A DNA stretch of 52,261 nt from Bacteroidales bacterium (lineage in GTDB: Bacteria; Bacteroidota; Bacteroidia; Bacteroidales; Salinivirgaceae). The stretch is taken from NCBI GenBank assembly GCA_012519055.1, contig JAAYQU010000039.1, positions 1-52,261 on the forward strand, read 5' to 3'. The notes under the pieces were generated by a model. The model did no database searches. It saw only the letters and a program-made list of their open reading frames with translations, and was not told the DNA's origin. This document shows, piece by piece, positions 26,468-35,370 of the stretch. Within the stretch, counting starts at the first letter, position 1. Every line of letters begins with the position of its first letter. Made by a program: the position numbers and the translations under genes.

Positions 26468-26781
26468 GCAGTGGACTATTTATTGTTGCTTCAATCATCT
26501 AATATACGCAAAAATAACTGATTTTATTAAAGATTGAAACAAAAATATTAAGAACTTTCTCTTTACTTATTGCATTGGTTTTATTGTTGAATTATAATGT
26601 TTGTTTAATATTAATTAAGGATAATTATATCTTTATATAAAAATGTAAAAATTGATATATTTCTGTGTATAAGGTAATTGTGTAAACATGATAAAAAAAT
26701 TAACAAATCGTTAACAAATAAAATCTTATTATTGTTTAATAAATTGTTTTATTTGTAACTGAAACTTTAAACAATACGGTT
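26468..26781. other. AT-rich divergent intergenic region
   Basis: This 314-base gap separates two divergent genes and must hold promoters for both. It is very AT-rich. The only promoter-like string I see is TTTATTTG near 26749, one base off the TAnnTTTG consensus, just before the sigma factor gene. I find no RNA gene, repeat or small ORF that I can support here. Confidence 0.5.
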
Positions 26782-27285
26782 ATGACAACAACTGAATTTT
26801 CTAATCAAATTGTCGGACTGCAGGAGAGTCTTGGCAGATTCGCATACAAATTAACAGCAAACCGAGAAGAGGCTCGAGATTTGGTTCAGGAAACAATATA
26901 TAAAGCACTTAGCAATCAAGATAAGTTTGAAGACGAAACTAACTTGAAATCTTGGACGTTTACTATTTTAAAAAACACATTTATAAATAGTTACAGGAGA
27001 AATACCCGCTTTCGTGTTATTCTGGATCAAACTCAAGACCTATACTTTATTTCCAAACCTCAGGATTCAGGCTTTATCAGTCCTGATAGTAATTTTAGTG
27101 TAAAAGAGATAAGGAAAGCCATAAATCTTTTGAAAGATGATTATAGAATACCGTTTATTATGCATACTGAGGGTTATAAATACAAAGAGATAGCTGATGA
27201 AATTGGTATCCCAATCGGGTCGGTTAAAAGTCGCATTTTTATTGCACGTAAAAAACTTATGTCTTACTTAAAAGATTTTCAATAA
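26782..27285 (+). CDS. ECF RNA polymerase sigma factor
   Basis: This 167-residue protein is an extracytoplasmic-function (sigma-70 group 4) sigma factor. Region 2 spans about 15-75, with ANREEARDLVQETIYKAL and the promoter-melting SWTFTILKNTFINSYRR. Region 4 (about 108-160) has the helix-turn-helix GYKYKEIADEIGIPIGSVKSRI. There is no anti-sigma gene beside it, which is unusual for ECF factors. The known exceptions are regulated by transcription or by distant partners. It has its own terminator at 27335-27371. Its regulon is not visible here. Confidence 0.92.
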   Translation: MTTTEFSNQIVGLQESLGRFAYKLTANREEARDLVQETIYKALSNQDKFEDETNLKSWTFTILKNTFINSYRRNTRFRVILDQTQDLYFISKPQDSGFISPDSNFSVKEIRKAINLLKDDYRIPFIMHTEGYKYKEIADEIGIPIGSVKSRIFIARKKLMSYLKDFQ

Positions 27286-27334
27286 TAGTAAGAAATAATG
27301 AGAGCATTTAGTTGACTGTCAGCTTGATGCGTAT

Positions 27335-27371
27335 AAAGAAAGTGATTTATTGGTTTATCGCTTTCTTTTTT
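27335..27371 (+). terminator. Terminator after the ECF sigma gene
   Basis: AAAGAAAGTGAT (27335-27346) pairs with ATCGCTTTCTTT (27357-27368) with one G-T wobble, and a run of Ts follows to 27371. It lies 50 bases after the stop at 27285, facing the convergent proS gene. Confidence 0.7.
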
Positions 27372-27420
27372 GTGTCATATATATTGTGAAACCTCATTCA
27401 CAAAATGTCGTCAGCTTTTA

Positions 27421-28896
27421 TTAGTAAGCTCTTGCAAACAATACTCTCTCTTTTGATGGTTTGCCACTATAAATACATTTTCCATTCTCCTGCGGATTAT
27501 CGAAAGGGATACAGCGTATAGTTGCTTTCACCTCCTCTTTTATTGCAGCTTCCGTCTCGGCTGTGCCGTCCCAGTGCGCCAATACAAAACCGCCTTTGTT
27601 TTCTAATATATCTTTGAACTCGTCCCACGAATCTGTTTTATAAGTGTTGGCTTCTCTGAAATCAAGGGCTTTTTTATGCAAATTAGCTTGAATATCTTCT
27701 AATAATTTAGGGATATGTTTTTCAATATTGTCAATAGGAATAGTCTCTTTCGTAAGAGTGTCGCGGCGAGCAACCTCAATAGTATTGTTTTCAATATCAC
27801 GCGAACCAATCGCCAATCTAACGGGAACGCCTTTCATCTCATATTCGGCAAACTTCCAGCCCGGTTTTTGTGTATCGCGGTCATCGACTTTAACCGTAAT
27901 ATTGAGTTTTCTTAATTTTTCAGCAGTTGCATGAGCATGTTTACACGTTGTTTCATATTGCTCTTGATTTCTGTAGATAGGAACAATTACAACATGAGTA
28001 GGAGCAAGCTTCGGCGGTAAAACTAACCCTTTATCGTCTGAGTGAGTCATAATTAAAGCTCCCATTAAACGGGTAGAAACACCCCACGATGTAGCCCAAA
28101 CGTATTCGAGTTTACCATCTTTGTCAGCAAACTTCACGTCAAAAGCTTTTGCAAAGTTTTGTCCTAAAAAGTGAGATGTGCCTGCTTGCAGTGCTTTGCC
28201 ATCTTGCATTAATGCCTCGATACATAAAGTGTCAACAGCACCTGCAAAGCGTTCGCTTTCGGTTTTATGTCCCTGAATAACAGGCATTGCCATCCAATCA
28301 TTTGCGAAATTGGCGTAAACATTAATCATTTTCATTGTCTCTTCAATCGCCTCTTCGCTTGTAGCGTGTGCAGTATGACCCTCTTGCCACAAAAATTCTG
28401 CAGTCCTTAAAAAGAGACGTGTACGCATCTCCCAGCGCACAACATTTGCCCACTGATTGCACAGAATAGGAAGGTCGCGATATGATTGAATCCAATTTCT
28501 ATATGTGTTCCAAATTATGGTTTCCGATGTTGGTCGAATAATTAGCTCCTCTTCGAGTTTAGCTTCGGGGTCAACAATAACCCCATTTCCTTTCGGATCA
28601 TTCATTAATCTATAATGCGTTACAACCGCACACTCTTTCGCAAATCCCTCAACGTGGGCAGCCTCCTTACTCATGAATGATTTAGGAATAAACAGTGGAA
28701 AGTAGGCGTTTACGTGTCCCGTATCTTTAAACATTTTGTCTAATTGTGCCTGGATTTTTTCCCATATCGCATATCCATAAGGTTTTATTACCATGCAACC
28801 GCGCACTGCCGAATTTTCAGCCAATTCTGCCTTTAAAACCAAATCATTGTACCATTGTGAGTAGTTTTCTGACCGAGGTGTAATCTCTTTTGACAT
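27421..28896 (-). CDS. proS: Prolyl-tRNA synthetase, eukaryote/archaeal type
   Basis: This class II synthetase charges tRNA-Pro. At 491 residues and without the bacterial editing insert, it is the shorter eukaryote/archaeal-type ProRS common in Bacteroidota. Motif 2 is seen as [17 protein letters not shown] and VVRWEMRTR, and QEGHTAHAT is the characteristic stretch after it. The motif 3 region [14 protein letters not shown] is near 270, and an HGTP_anticodon domain (about 290-400) precedes a C-terminal zinc-like domain ending in RAY. The gene is on its own; the nearby sigma gene converges on it. Confidence 0.95.
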   Translation of the reverse strand: MSKEITPRSENYSQWYNDLVLKAELAENSAVRGCMVIKPYGYAIWEKIQAQLDKMFKDTGHVNAYFPLFIPKSFMSKEAAHVEGFAKECAVVTHYRLMNDPKGNGVIVDPEAKLEEELIIRPTSETIIWNTYRNWIQSYRDLPILCNQWANVVRWEMRTRLFLRTAEFLWQEGHTAHATSEEAIEETMKMINVYANFANDWMAMPVIQGHKTESERFAGAVDTLCIEALMQDGKALQAGTSHFLGQNFAKAFDVKFADKDGKLEYVWATSWGVSTRLMGALIMTHSDDKGLVLPPKLAPTHVVIVPIYRNQEQYETTCKHAHATAEKLRKLNITVKVDDRDTQKPGWKFAEYEMKGVPVRLAIGSRDIENNTIEVARRDTLTKETIPIDNIEKHIPKLLEDIQANLHKKALDFREANTYKTDSWDEFKDILENKGGFVLAHWDGTAETEAAIKEEVKATIRCIPFDNPQENGKCIYSGKPSKERVLFARAY

Positions 28897-29118
28897 AATT
28901 TATTTTGAATATTAATTGTGTTTAAAAGTAATTAATCAAATCTTTTGGCAAAGAAACAAACAATTAGTGAAAAATCGAAACATCTTTGGCTTTCAAACGG
29001 TATAAAAATTGTGGATTAATATAGTTAGATTCTAATTGTATCAATATATAGAGTTGAAAACGTTAGCGTTTAACTTTTTTTTAACTATATTGCAACAAAT
29101 AAAATCAATTAATCGTTT

Positions 29119-29126
29119 TAAATTTG
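29119..29126 (+). promoter_or_regulatory. Predicted -7 element for the Tyr/Trp-rich lipoprotein
   Basis: TAAATTTG fits TAnnTTTG, with a predicted start near 29133 and a 64-base leader before the ATG at 29197. The rest of 28897-29118 is AT-rich, and I see no gene or RNA in it. Confidence 0.45.
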
Positions 29127-29196
29127 AGAACTAAAGAGTCAGGCAATTGTTAATTATAATAAGAGTAAGCAACTAAAATTGAGAAAGGGTCAGATT

Positions 29197-30498
29197 ATGA
29201 AGAACAGATATTTTATAATGGTATTTATAGCATCAGCTCTATTTGGTTGTAATCCATCTATGTATCAGGCTGGATACAGTGACGAGTTATACTTTGATGG
29301 AAGTGCAAGAGAGAGCAATGCTTATCAGCAAAAAGAGAGTCGAGACGATAGAAAAATTGTCACAACTGATATGTATACAAATCACAACGATTATAACGAT
29401 GTTACTGAAGAAGAGTACTATGACAATGAGTATTCAGGGAATACATATATTTCGTTCTCTATTGCGGCACCAGGATTTTATGCCGGCATAAACTCTCCTT
29501 TCTGGGGAGGATGGTATTATCCTTATTATGGTCCTTACGCTCGTTATCGTTGGGTTGATTGGTATTGGGACGCATATTTTTACAGTCCTTACTACGCAGT
29601 TTATTGGAATCCATATTGGTACGATCCTTGGTATGGTCCGTGGTATGCCGGTTGGTATCATCCTTGGTATGCACCGTATCATTATCATTATTGGGGATAT
29701 CACTATTGGGGTTACCATTGGGCTTATTGGTCACACAGCTCTCCAGATTATAGGCGAGAGACTATTACACACCGCAACTCTCTTGTGACAAATCGTCCAA
29801 ACAGCAGAGGAACGAGTATCCGACAAGGAGGAACACTTAAAAGAGATGCGACAAGCCAAGATATTTCGGTTGTGCAAGGTGGCAATCGTCCCGACAATAC
29901 AAGAGGCGGTATTCGTAGTACTCGTCCTGACAATAGGCTGGAAAACGATGAGAGAAACAATCAAGTTGTTGTGAGAGATGTTCGTCAAACAACATCCGAC
30001 AGAGATGGAAGTGTCGTAAATAATCGCACTGGAAACAGAAATACTGATAGGGGTAGAATTACCCACACTCGCGAGACAAGACCAGTAAAAAATGATTTTT
30101 CAGATAAACAGATTGCGCCTATTCGTTCAAACCTAGGTGTAGGAAGCAGTGTAAAACCTTCACAAGGGGCGAACAGACCTTCAAACAGTAATACGCATTT
30201 TTCTAATCCACCGGCAAGCAATAACCGTACTACTCCGACACAAAGAGACAACATTCGTCCAAGTCAAAGTAATACAAAGACAAACAGCGAACCACGTGTT
30301 ATCAGACCAAACACCAGAAACGATTATAACTATGACAAAGGAAGTAACAGTAACAGAGGAGGAAGTAATAGTCATTATACCCCATCGCGTTCAAACACTT
30401 CAACAGGGAGTGGTAGTAGATCTTCTGGAGGAAGTAATTCAAGTCGTCCGTCTGGAGGCAATTCAAGTCGTCCATCAGGAAGTAACTTTAGAAGGTAG
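29197..30498 (+). CDS. Lipoprotein with Tyr/Trp/Pro/His-rich tract
   Basis: The ATG at 29197 (MKNRYFIMVFIASALFGC) gives a clear lipoprotein signal with Cys18, better than the upstream in-frame start at 29179. After an acidic segment (about 40-85), residues about 100-180 form an extreme aromatic tract: tyrosine, tryptophan, proline and histidine, in repeated units such as WYDPWYGPWYAGWYHPWY and YHYWGYHYWG. The C-terminal 230 residues are disordered-looking, rich in Arg, Asn, Ser and Thr, ending in repeats of SSRPSGG. Similar Bacteroidota proteins are known only as hypothetical lipoproteins. The histidines could bind metal, and the tract could bind glycans or self-associate; this is a guess. 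An outer-membrane protein gene follows 67 bases after it. Confidence 0.75.
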   Translation: MKNRYFIMVFIASALFGCNPSMYQAGYSDELYFDGSARESNAYQQKESRDDRKIVTTDMYTNHNDYNDVTEEEYYDNEYSGNTYISFSIAAPGFYAGINSPFWGGWYYPYYGPYARYRWVDWYWDAYFYSPYYAVYWNPYWYDPWYGPWYAGWYHPWYAPYHYHYWGYHYWGYHWAYWSHSSPDYRRETITHRNSLVTNRPNSRGTSIRQGGTLKRDATSQDISVVQGGNRPDNTRGGIRSTRPDNRLENDERNNQVVVRDVRQTTSDRDGSVVNNRTGNRNTDRGRITHTRETRPVKNDFSDKQIAPIRSNLGVGSSVKPSQGANRPSNSNTHFSNPPASNNRTTPTQRDNIRPSQSNTKTNSEPRVIRPNTRNDYNYDKGSNSNRGGSNSHYTPSRSNTSTGSGSRSSGGSNSSRPSGGNSSRPSGSNFRR

Positions 30499-30565
30499 GA
30501 TTTGTTGAGTTAATTCAAAATTTAAAGCAAAATACATCAACCTAAATTATTAAAAATATTGAATC

Positions 30566-32014
30566 ATGATAAATAATTTTAATAAAGCTCTCTCAATCAT
30601 GGGTATAGGGCTACTTATTCTGACAAATAGTTTGTTTGCACAAAATGAAATTGATGCTTTGAGGTACTCAACAACTTATCATGGTGGCTCAGCTAGGGTT
30701 ATGAGCATGGGCGGAGCTTTTTCTGCACTTGGAAGCGATATTTCGTCTGGTAGTATAAATCCGGCAGGAATAGGCTTGTATCGCTCATCTGACGTTCAGT
30801 ATAGTGTTGGTATTGATTATACAAAAACCAAGAGCAATTACTTGAACGAAATGTCAACCGATTATAAGTATGGTTTTAAGACACAAAGTTTTGGTTTGGT
30901 TTTCAGTATGCCCAATGCTGCCAATTATGAGTCGGGAAGTGGCCAAGTAAGTACAACATTCGGGGTCTCTTACAACCGTATAAATTCTTTTAATCAAAAT
31001 GTTTTTGCAACAGGAAGGCACGATAGTCGTTCTTATTTAACGCATTTAACGGATTACTATAATCAGAATAGCAATTATTGGGATATGTTTTGGGAAACGG
31101 GCATTTTATTTGAAGATACTGTCACCGGATTTGTGACAAACGATTTTGCTCGTGACTCGGCTTACCAAATAAAGCAGTACTTTGAGCATCGTCAAAAAGG
31201 AAATATCAACGATTTCAACTTTACTATTGGTTTTAACCAGTCGAATAAATTTTATTACGGTTTTTCACTAGGTGTTTTGTCTTTAGACCACACTGAAGAT
31301 ATCGGTATTACTGAAAACGACGATAAAAATTTGACACAATTTTTAAAAGGATTTTACTATAATAACTATTTTTCTCGATCTGGTTTGGGTTTGAATTTTA
31401 AGGCTGGTATGTTATATCAAGTTACCCCAACCGTTAAACTATCTTTAGCAGCGCATACCCCGACAATTATAAGCATTGATGAAGATTGGGACGAAAAACT
31501 CAAAGCTCGTTATGACAATCCTGCTAATGATACAATTACAGCACGATATTACGAAACAACATTTTCGGTTGTAACTCCTGCCAGAATAATAGCTGGAGCC
31601 TCGATGGTCTTGGCTAACAGGGTGTTAGTAGGTGTCGATTACGAAACAGCTGCTTATCAAACAATGAGATTAGATAGTGACAGATATTCATTTATAGACG
31701 AAAATCGTTCAATAAGCGACAATTACACTTGGCGTCATGCCGTGCGCTTGGGTGCAGAGTTAAGAGTATATCAATTTTTTGTACGAGGGGGTGGATTTTA
31801 CTATTCATCGCCGATGAAGTCTGCAGGAAGCAATATGTCAACTTTAGGATTTGCAGGAGGTTTAGGTTTCCGTTCAGGAAACTTTTATGCTGATTTTGCT
31901 TACAATAACTCTTCTATGCCTTACAAATACTACATTGACGGTACAGATGATATGCGAATTGATGTTGATAAAACATCGAACAACTTCTATTTGACGTTTG
32001 GATTAAGGTTCTAG
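30566..32014 (+). CDS. OmpP1/FadL-family outer-membrane protein
   Basis: This 482-residue protein has a signal peptide ending in LTNSLFAQ and then the N-terminal pattern ALRYSTTYHGGSARVMSMGGAFSALGSD, seen in Bacteroidota members of the OmpP1/FadL/TodX transporter family (only short parts matter: RVMSMGGAF and NPAGIGLYRSSD). The rest alternates hydrophobic and polar residues as in a beta barrel and ends in FYLTFGLRF, with a terminal Phe as the assembly signal. FadL proteins move hydrophobic molecules across the outer membrane. The substrate here is unknown. It lies downstream of the Tyr/Trp-rich lipoprotein on the same strand and ends at a terminator before tRNA-Ser. Confidence 0.85.
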   Translation: MINNFNKALSIMGIGLLILTNSLFAQNEIDALRYSTTYHGGSARVMSMGGAFSALGSDISSGSINPAGIGLYRSSDVQYSVGIDYTKTKSNYLNEMSTDYKYGFKTQSFGLVFSMPNAANYESGSGQVSTTFGVSYNRINSFNQNVFATGRHDSRSYLTHLTDYYNQNSNYWDMFWETGILFEDTVTGFVTNDFARDSAYQIKQYFEHRQKGNINDFNFTIGFNQSNKFYYGFSLGVLSLDHTEDIGITENDDKNLTQFLKGFYYNNYFSRSGLGLNFKAGMLYQVTPTVKLSLAAHTPTIISIDEDWDEKLKARYDNPANDTITARYYETTFSVVTPARIIAGASMVLANRVLVGVDYETAAYQTMRLDSDRYSFIDENRSISDNYTWRHAVRLGAELRVYQFFVRGGGFYYSSPMKSAGSNMSTLGFAGGLGFRSGNFYADFAYNNSSMPYKYYIDGTDDMRIDVDKTSNNFYLTFGLRF

Positions 32015-32034
32015 ACAAGAGCTATATAAAAACA

Positions 32035-32074
32035 AAAAACCATAAGTAACTTTACTGTTATTTATGGTTTTTTT
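32035..32074. terminator. Bidirectional terminator between the OMP gene and tRNA-Ser
   Basis: AAAAACCATAA (32035-32045) pairs with TTATGGTTTTT (32062-32072). A T-run follows on the plus strand and an A-run precedes the stem, giving a T-run for minus-strand transcripts. It can end transcription of the plus-strand OMP gene and of the minus-strand tRNA. Confidence 0.75.
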
Positions 32075-32162
<88 letters not shown>

Positions 32163-32449
32163 GGCGACAAAAGTAGATTTTTTTTTTATTATGCCAAAAC
32201 TTTTCAATCAATAATTGAAAAATTCATATAAGCTACGGAGCTAATATCTTGTTATTCTTTGTATTATATTTAGAACAAATAGTCCAAAATATATAACAGA
32301 TTTATCAATTTTATAATCAGTAAAACATAAAGTACCAAAAACGATACTCAAACCATAATTTTAAATAAGTATTCATTTTTTTATTAGCGTCTAATGTATG
32401 ATTGATAGAACTATTAAATTGAAATTAAATTACTTATTATTTGGTTATT

Positions 32450-32536
32450 ATGAGAAAATGTAATATGTTTGTTTACATGAGAACCGAAAGGGCGCGTGCT
32501 TCACAAGCCTGTGTTGTCAGTAAAGCCAAAGGATAA
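32450..32536 (+). CDS. Candidate small ORF (28 codons) with own terminator
   Basis: A 28-codon ORF begins at ATG 32450 (MRKCNMFVYM) and ends ERARASQACVVSKAKG with TAA at 32534. Its stop codon falls inside the loop of the hairpin at 32522-32558, whose T-run faces the plus strand. This shows that something is transcribed in this direction. The stretch 32480-32520 is clearly more GC-rich than its surroundings. No larger plus-strand gene is nearby; the next downstream gene is convergent. It could be a small protein, a leader peptide or a non-coding small RNA. The possible promoter TTATTTG near 32436 is weak. Confidence 0.4.
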   Translation: MRKCNMFVYMRTERARASQACVVSKAKG

Positions 32537-32558
32537 TTCTTTTGGCTTTAATTTTTTT
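32522..32558 (+). terminator. Strong plus-strand terminator
   Basis: AAAGCCAAA (32522-32530) pairs perfectly with TTTGGCTTT (32541-32549) and is followed by seven Ts (32552-32558). On the minus strand no T-run follows, so it was not made for the DUF4421 gene ending at 32576. It supports a transcript coming from about 32440. Confidence 0.75.
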
Positions 32559-32575
32559 ATCACTGATTTTATATT

Positions 32576-33616
32576 TTAACGAAAAACTTTACTATTTGAT
32601 AACCTGTGTGCATCAAAACGATAACCAACAGATAGTTCTGTTTGCCCATGTCCAAAAGAAAAAGAGTAGGGAGATTTACTTATAGTGGTTTGAGTACCAG
32701 TAACTCCGGAAAAACAGGCATAAAAGTTATTTTTTTGATAAAGAAAAGAGACCCGAGATTGGAAAAAGAAAGCAGATTTAAGCCCTTTTTCAATAGGTGT
32801 GCCGTCATCATAATGTGCAGAATTGCTGTAAACTCCGTATCCCGGAATTAAACTTATATTTAAACAAAAGTACTTTTTAAAAACAAATGTATGAGCGTAT
32901 CCAACGGTTGCACCAAAACTAACCGTGCTCATATTGCTTAACTGCGAAATATTTTGAAAGTAGTTTATTGCAAAATGAGGTATGAAAGTCGTATCAGCAT
33001 TTAAAGTGTTGTAGAATACGAAAGTTCCTAAAATTAATGAGCCTACGGTCTTCTTCTGCTTTTCATTAAAATTGAATACAGCTTTATATGAAAACTTGTC
33101 GTAGTTAACAATATAATTTGCAACAATGCCGTAATTCCCAATATTTAAATCTGTTTTTGGGTAGTTGCTATCATAATCCCACAAATCAAAGTAGTCTGAC
33201 ATATTTGAAAAGTAGAAACCTTTGTACAACTGAAAATATCCGTCAATAGCCCAACGTCGTAAGTTGAAATTATATTGAAAATCAATACTTTTAGTATTTC
33301 CTAGTTGCTTGCTACTTTTTTTGCTTGATGGGAGTGAATATGCTAACCCAAGTCCAAACCATTTGTAAGATGCCTCAAGACCTATAGCCAACTTGCTATT
33401 TGGTTGGTACTCAATTAATTTACCCGAAGCAACATCGAAAGTGCTGAAACTTACAAATTTTTGAGGGAAATAGATACCTGCAATTAGTTTGTCGTCAAAG
33501 CTTACAATGTACGAGGTATCAACATCTTTGCTTTTAAATGGAAAAGAAGCTAACGATTTTGCTGGAATATCAAGCCAAATTATTGTAAATGCCAATATAA
33601 AAGTTACCCTAACCAT
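32576..33616 (-). CDS. DUF4421-family outer-membrane barrel protein
   Basis: This 346-residue protein has an N-terminal signal-like segment (MVRVTFILAFTIIWLDIPAKSLA) and resembles the DUF4421 family of Bacteroidota barrels: DTSYIVSFDDKLIAGIYFPQK is the typical opening (seen as DTSYIVSF and KLIAGIYFP). The remainder is a series of amphipathic, aromatic-ended beta strands (SKLAIGLEASYKWFGLGLAY, HFAINYFQNI, VSFLYQKNNFYACF) as in a porin-like barrel. Function is unknown. mqnD lies just upstream on the same strand, with its stop 3 bases before this start, so it may be co-transcribed with mqnB-mqnD. Confidence 0.7.
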   Translation of the reverse strand: MVRVTFILAFTIIWLDIPAKSLASFPFKSKDVDTSYIVSFDDKLIAGIYFPQKFVSFSTFDVASGKLIEYQPNSKLAIGLEASYKWFGLGLAYSLPSSKKSSKQLGNTKSIDFQYNFNLRRWAIDGYFQLYKGFYFSNMSDYFDLWDYDSNYPKTDLNIGNYGIVANYIVNYDKFSYKAVFNFNEKQKKTVGSLILGTFVFYNTLNADTTFIPHFAINYFQNISQLSNMSTVSFGATVGYAHTFVFKKYFCLNISLIPGYGVYSNSAHYDDGTPIEKGLKSAFFFQSRVSFLYQKNNFYACFSGVTGTQTTISKSPYSFSFGHGQTELSVGYRFDAHRLSNSKVFR

Positions 33617-33619
33617 ATT

Positions 33620-34447
33620 TTAATCTATAAAAATCGGTTTGTTTAATATTACGTTGTTAAATTCGGATGAGATTGACAGCAGTTCATTTATTGCACTCTC
33701 TGATTCACTATCAATTCTTATGCTTTTACTATTCACATAGAGGTCAATATGCTGATTAACAACCTCATCACTAATTTCTTGCGCGTGACGCTTTACGTAA
33801 GGCATTGACATTTCTGGATTGTTTGTAGCATATTTTACACTTTCTTGCATAATTTGCTGAATATCAGTCTTTACCTTTTCAGATAAATCTCTTCTAATTA
33901 CAATGCCTCCAAGAGGTAAAGGTAATCCTGTTTGTTTTTCCCATTCATGTCCAAGGTCGGCAATTTGTTGTAATCCACGTTGTTTATATGTAAAACGGGT
34001 TTCGTGAATAATCAAACCTGCGTCAACTTCATTTTCTAAAATTGCGCGCTCAATATCTGAAAAAAGATAAACCTTTTTTGTTCTGATATCAGGAAAAAGC
34101 CTTTTTAACAACAGGTTTGCTGTTGTGTTTTCACCAGGTATAGCTATTTTCTTATATTTCAACTCATTAAGTTCAATTTTATGTTTACTGATTATCATGG
34201 GACCATTTCCAAAGCCAATAGCTGAACCCGAACGTAAAAGCTGATAATTTTTAGAGATAAGAGGGTAATTATTAAAGCTAATTTTAGCGATATCAGCCTC
34301 ATTATTAGATGTTAATTTATTAAGCAAGTCAATGTCGGCAAGCGTAAGTTCGAAGTCGTAATTCAGAGTGTCAACACGCTTATTAACAATGGCTTCGAAC
34401 ATAAAAGTGTCGTTCGGACATGTTGAAAAGGCTAATTTAAGCTTCAT
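33620..34447 (-). CDS. mqnD: 1,4-dihydroxy-6-naphthoate synthase
   Basis: MqnD converts cyclic de-hypoxanthine futalosine to 1,4-dihydroxy-6-naphthoate in the futalosine route to menaquinone. The N-terminus FSTCPNDTFMFEAI with the CPND pattern, SFNNYPLI, GSAIGFGNGPMIIS and LIIHETRFTY (with the catalytic His near 146) are family signatures. The protein has the periplasmic-binding-like two-lobed fold and 275 residues, as expected. Its start overlaps the end of mqnB by 11 bases, so the two are translationally coupled. Confidence 0.93.
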   Translation of the reverse strand: MKLKLAFSTCPNDTFMFEAIVNKRVDTLNYDFELTLADIDLLNKLTSNNEADIAKISFNNYPLISKNYQLLRSGSAIGFGNGPMIISKHKIELNELKYKKIAIPGENTTANLLLKRLFPDIRTKKVYLFSDIERAILENEVDAGLIIHETRFTYKQRGLQQIADLGHEWEKQTGLPLPLGGIVIRRDLSEKVKTDIQQIMQESVKYATNNPEMSMPYVKRHAQEISDEVVNQHIDLYVNSKSIRIDSESESAINELLSISSEFNNVILNKPIFID

Positions 34448-35123
34448 TATCAGTTTTTGTTTTTTTTATTATTGTGGTAACAGTCTCATTTACAGCAAAC
34501 GATAAATTATTTATTGCAAGTTCAGTTTTCCACTCTCTTTTATCTCTAACTCCAACCATATTTGAAACAGCCCTCAGTTGCATTGATTTTACCCCCATAA
34601 AAAAACAAACATAAAAGACAGCTGCACCTTCCATTGATTCAATATCGGGATTAAACCTTGATTTCAGAGCTTCAATAGTTTCCTGATTTGTATGTACTGT
34701 GTCGCTGGTAATAGCTTTAACTTTTCTGTATGATTTTACTTTTGTCTGAAAAGTTGATTTTAAGCAAGATGTTTGTTCAATACTCTTATCAAAAATATTA
34801 AAACCTGCTTCAACCCAGGACATTACATCATTCCCTGTTTCAACAATTCGGTCAGAAAAGCAATCTTCAATAACTTCAACAACACTGCCTAATACAATGT
34901 CTGAGTTGTATGTTCCGCAAATCCCTACATTTAAGACTATGTCGTAGTTATTTTTTGACAGACACTTTGTAAGATTAAAAATAGTTGCCGCTATTCCTAT
35001 TCCTGTTACTAAAATATCAACATTCGCTATTGTTGAACTTAACAATGTTTTTTCTTGTTTTTGTTTTGTGTCAACCAGCAGTCGTATTTCATCAAATGTT
35101 GCTGCAACAATAAGAATTCTCAT
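34437..35123 (-). CDS. mqnB: Futalosine hydrolase
   Basis: MqnB removes hypoxanthine from futalosine, giving dehypoxanthine futalosine for menaquinone synthesis. It belongs to the nucleoside phosphorylase/hydrolase fold: ILIVAATFDEIRLL at the N-terminus, VGICGTYN near 80, and the purine-site pattern ESMEGAAVFYVCFF near 168, with Glu and Met as in MTA/SAH nucleosidase. The ATG at 35123 (MRILIVAATFDE) is chosen over the upstream start at 35171 because it begins with the first beta strand of the fold. It overlaps mqnD by 11 bases. Other mqn genes (mqnA, mqnC) are not in the window. Confidence 0.9.
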   Translation of the reverse strand: MRILIVAATFDEIRLLVDTKQKQEKTLLSSTIANVDILVTGIGIAATIFNLTKCLSKNNYDIVLNVGICGTYNSDIVLGSVVEVIEDCFSDRIVETGNDVMSWVEAGFNIFDKSIEQTSCLKSTFQTKVKSYRKVKAITSDTVHTNQETIEALKSRFNPDIESMEGAAVFYVCFFMGVKSMQLRAVSNMVGVRDKREWKTELAINNLSFAVNETVTTIIKKTKTDNEA

Positions 35124-35199
35124 TATTCTAATTTTAATCGTTTGAGTATTGATTAGGCTACTAAAATACAAAATATCAACTTTAAATCCGTAGTTTTAT

Positions 35200-35207
35200 T
35201 ATTTTTG
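35200..35207 (+). promoter_or_regulatory. Possible -7 element for folE
   Basis: TATTTTTG fits TAnnTTTG. With a start near 35214 the folE leader would be about 157 bases. I do not recognise a riboswitch in that leader. Confidence 0.35.
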
Positions 35208-35370
35208 CAGTTCCAAATGTGTAAACAAAGTTGATTATCTTTTTATGTATATGGTTAGATGTAAGAGTTTTAATTTAAATTTTAACCTATTTTTGGGAAC
35301 AGTTAAGATAACGAAACGGATTGATTTACACGGTAATTGTTAAAAAATATAATATAGCACATTAAAAGCG

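Noticed and set aside
29434-30375. Overlapping long ORFs in other frames on both strands of the Tyr/Trp-rich and Arg/Asn-rich gene
   Set aside because: They arise from the low-complexity codon pattern of the lipoprotein, have no signal or motif, and their codon use is unlike real genes.
35214-35370. Long folE leader as a tetrahydrofolate or preQ1 riboswitch
   Set aside because: I cannot find a matching conserved fold or core motif; the leader looks like plain AT-rich DNA.
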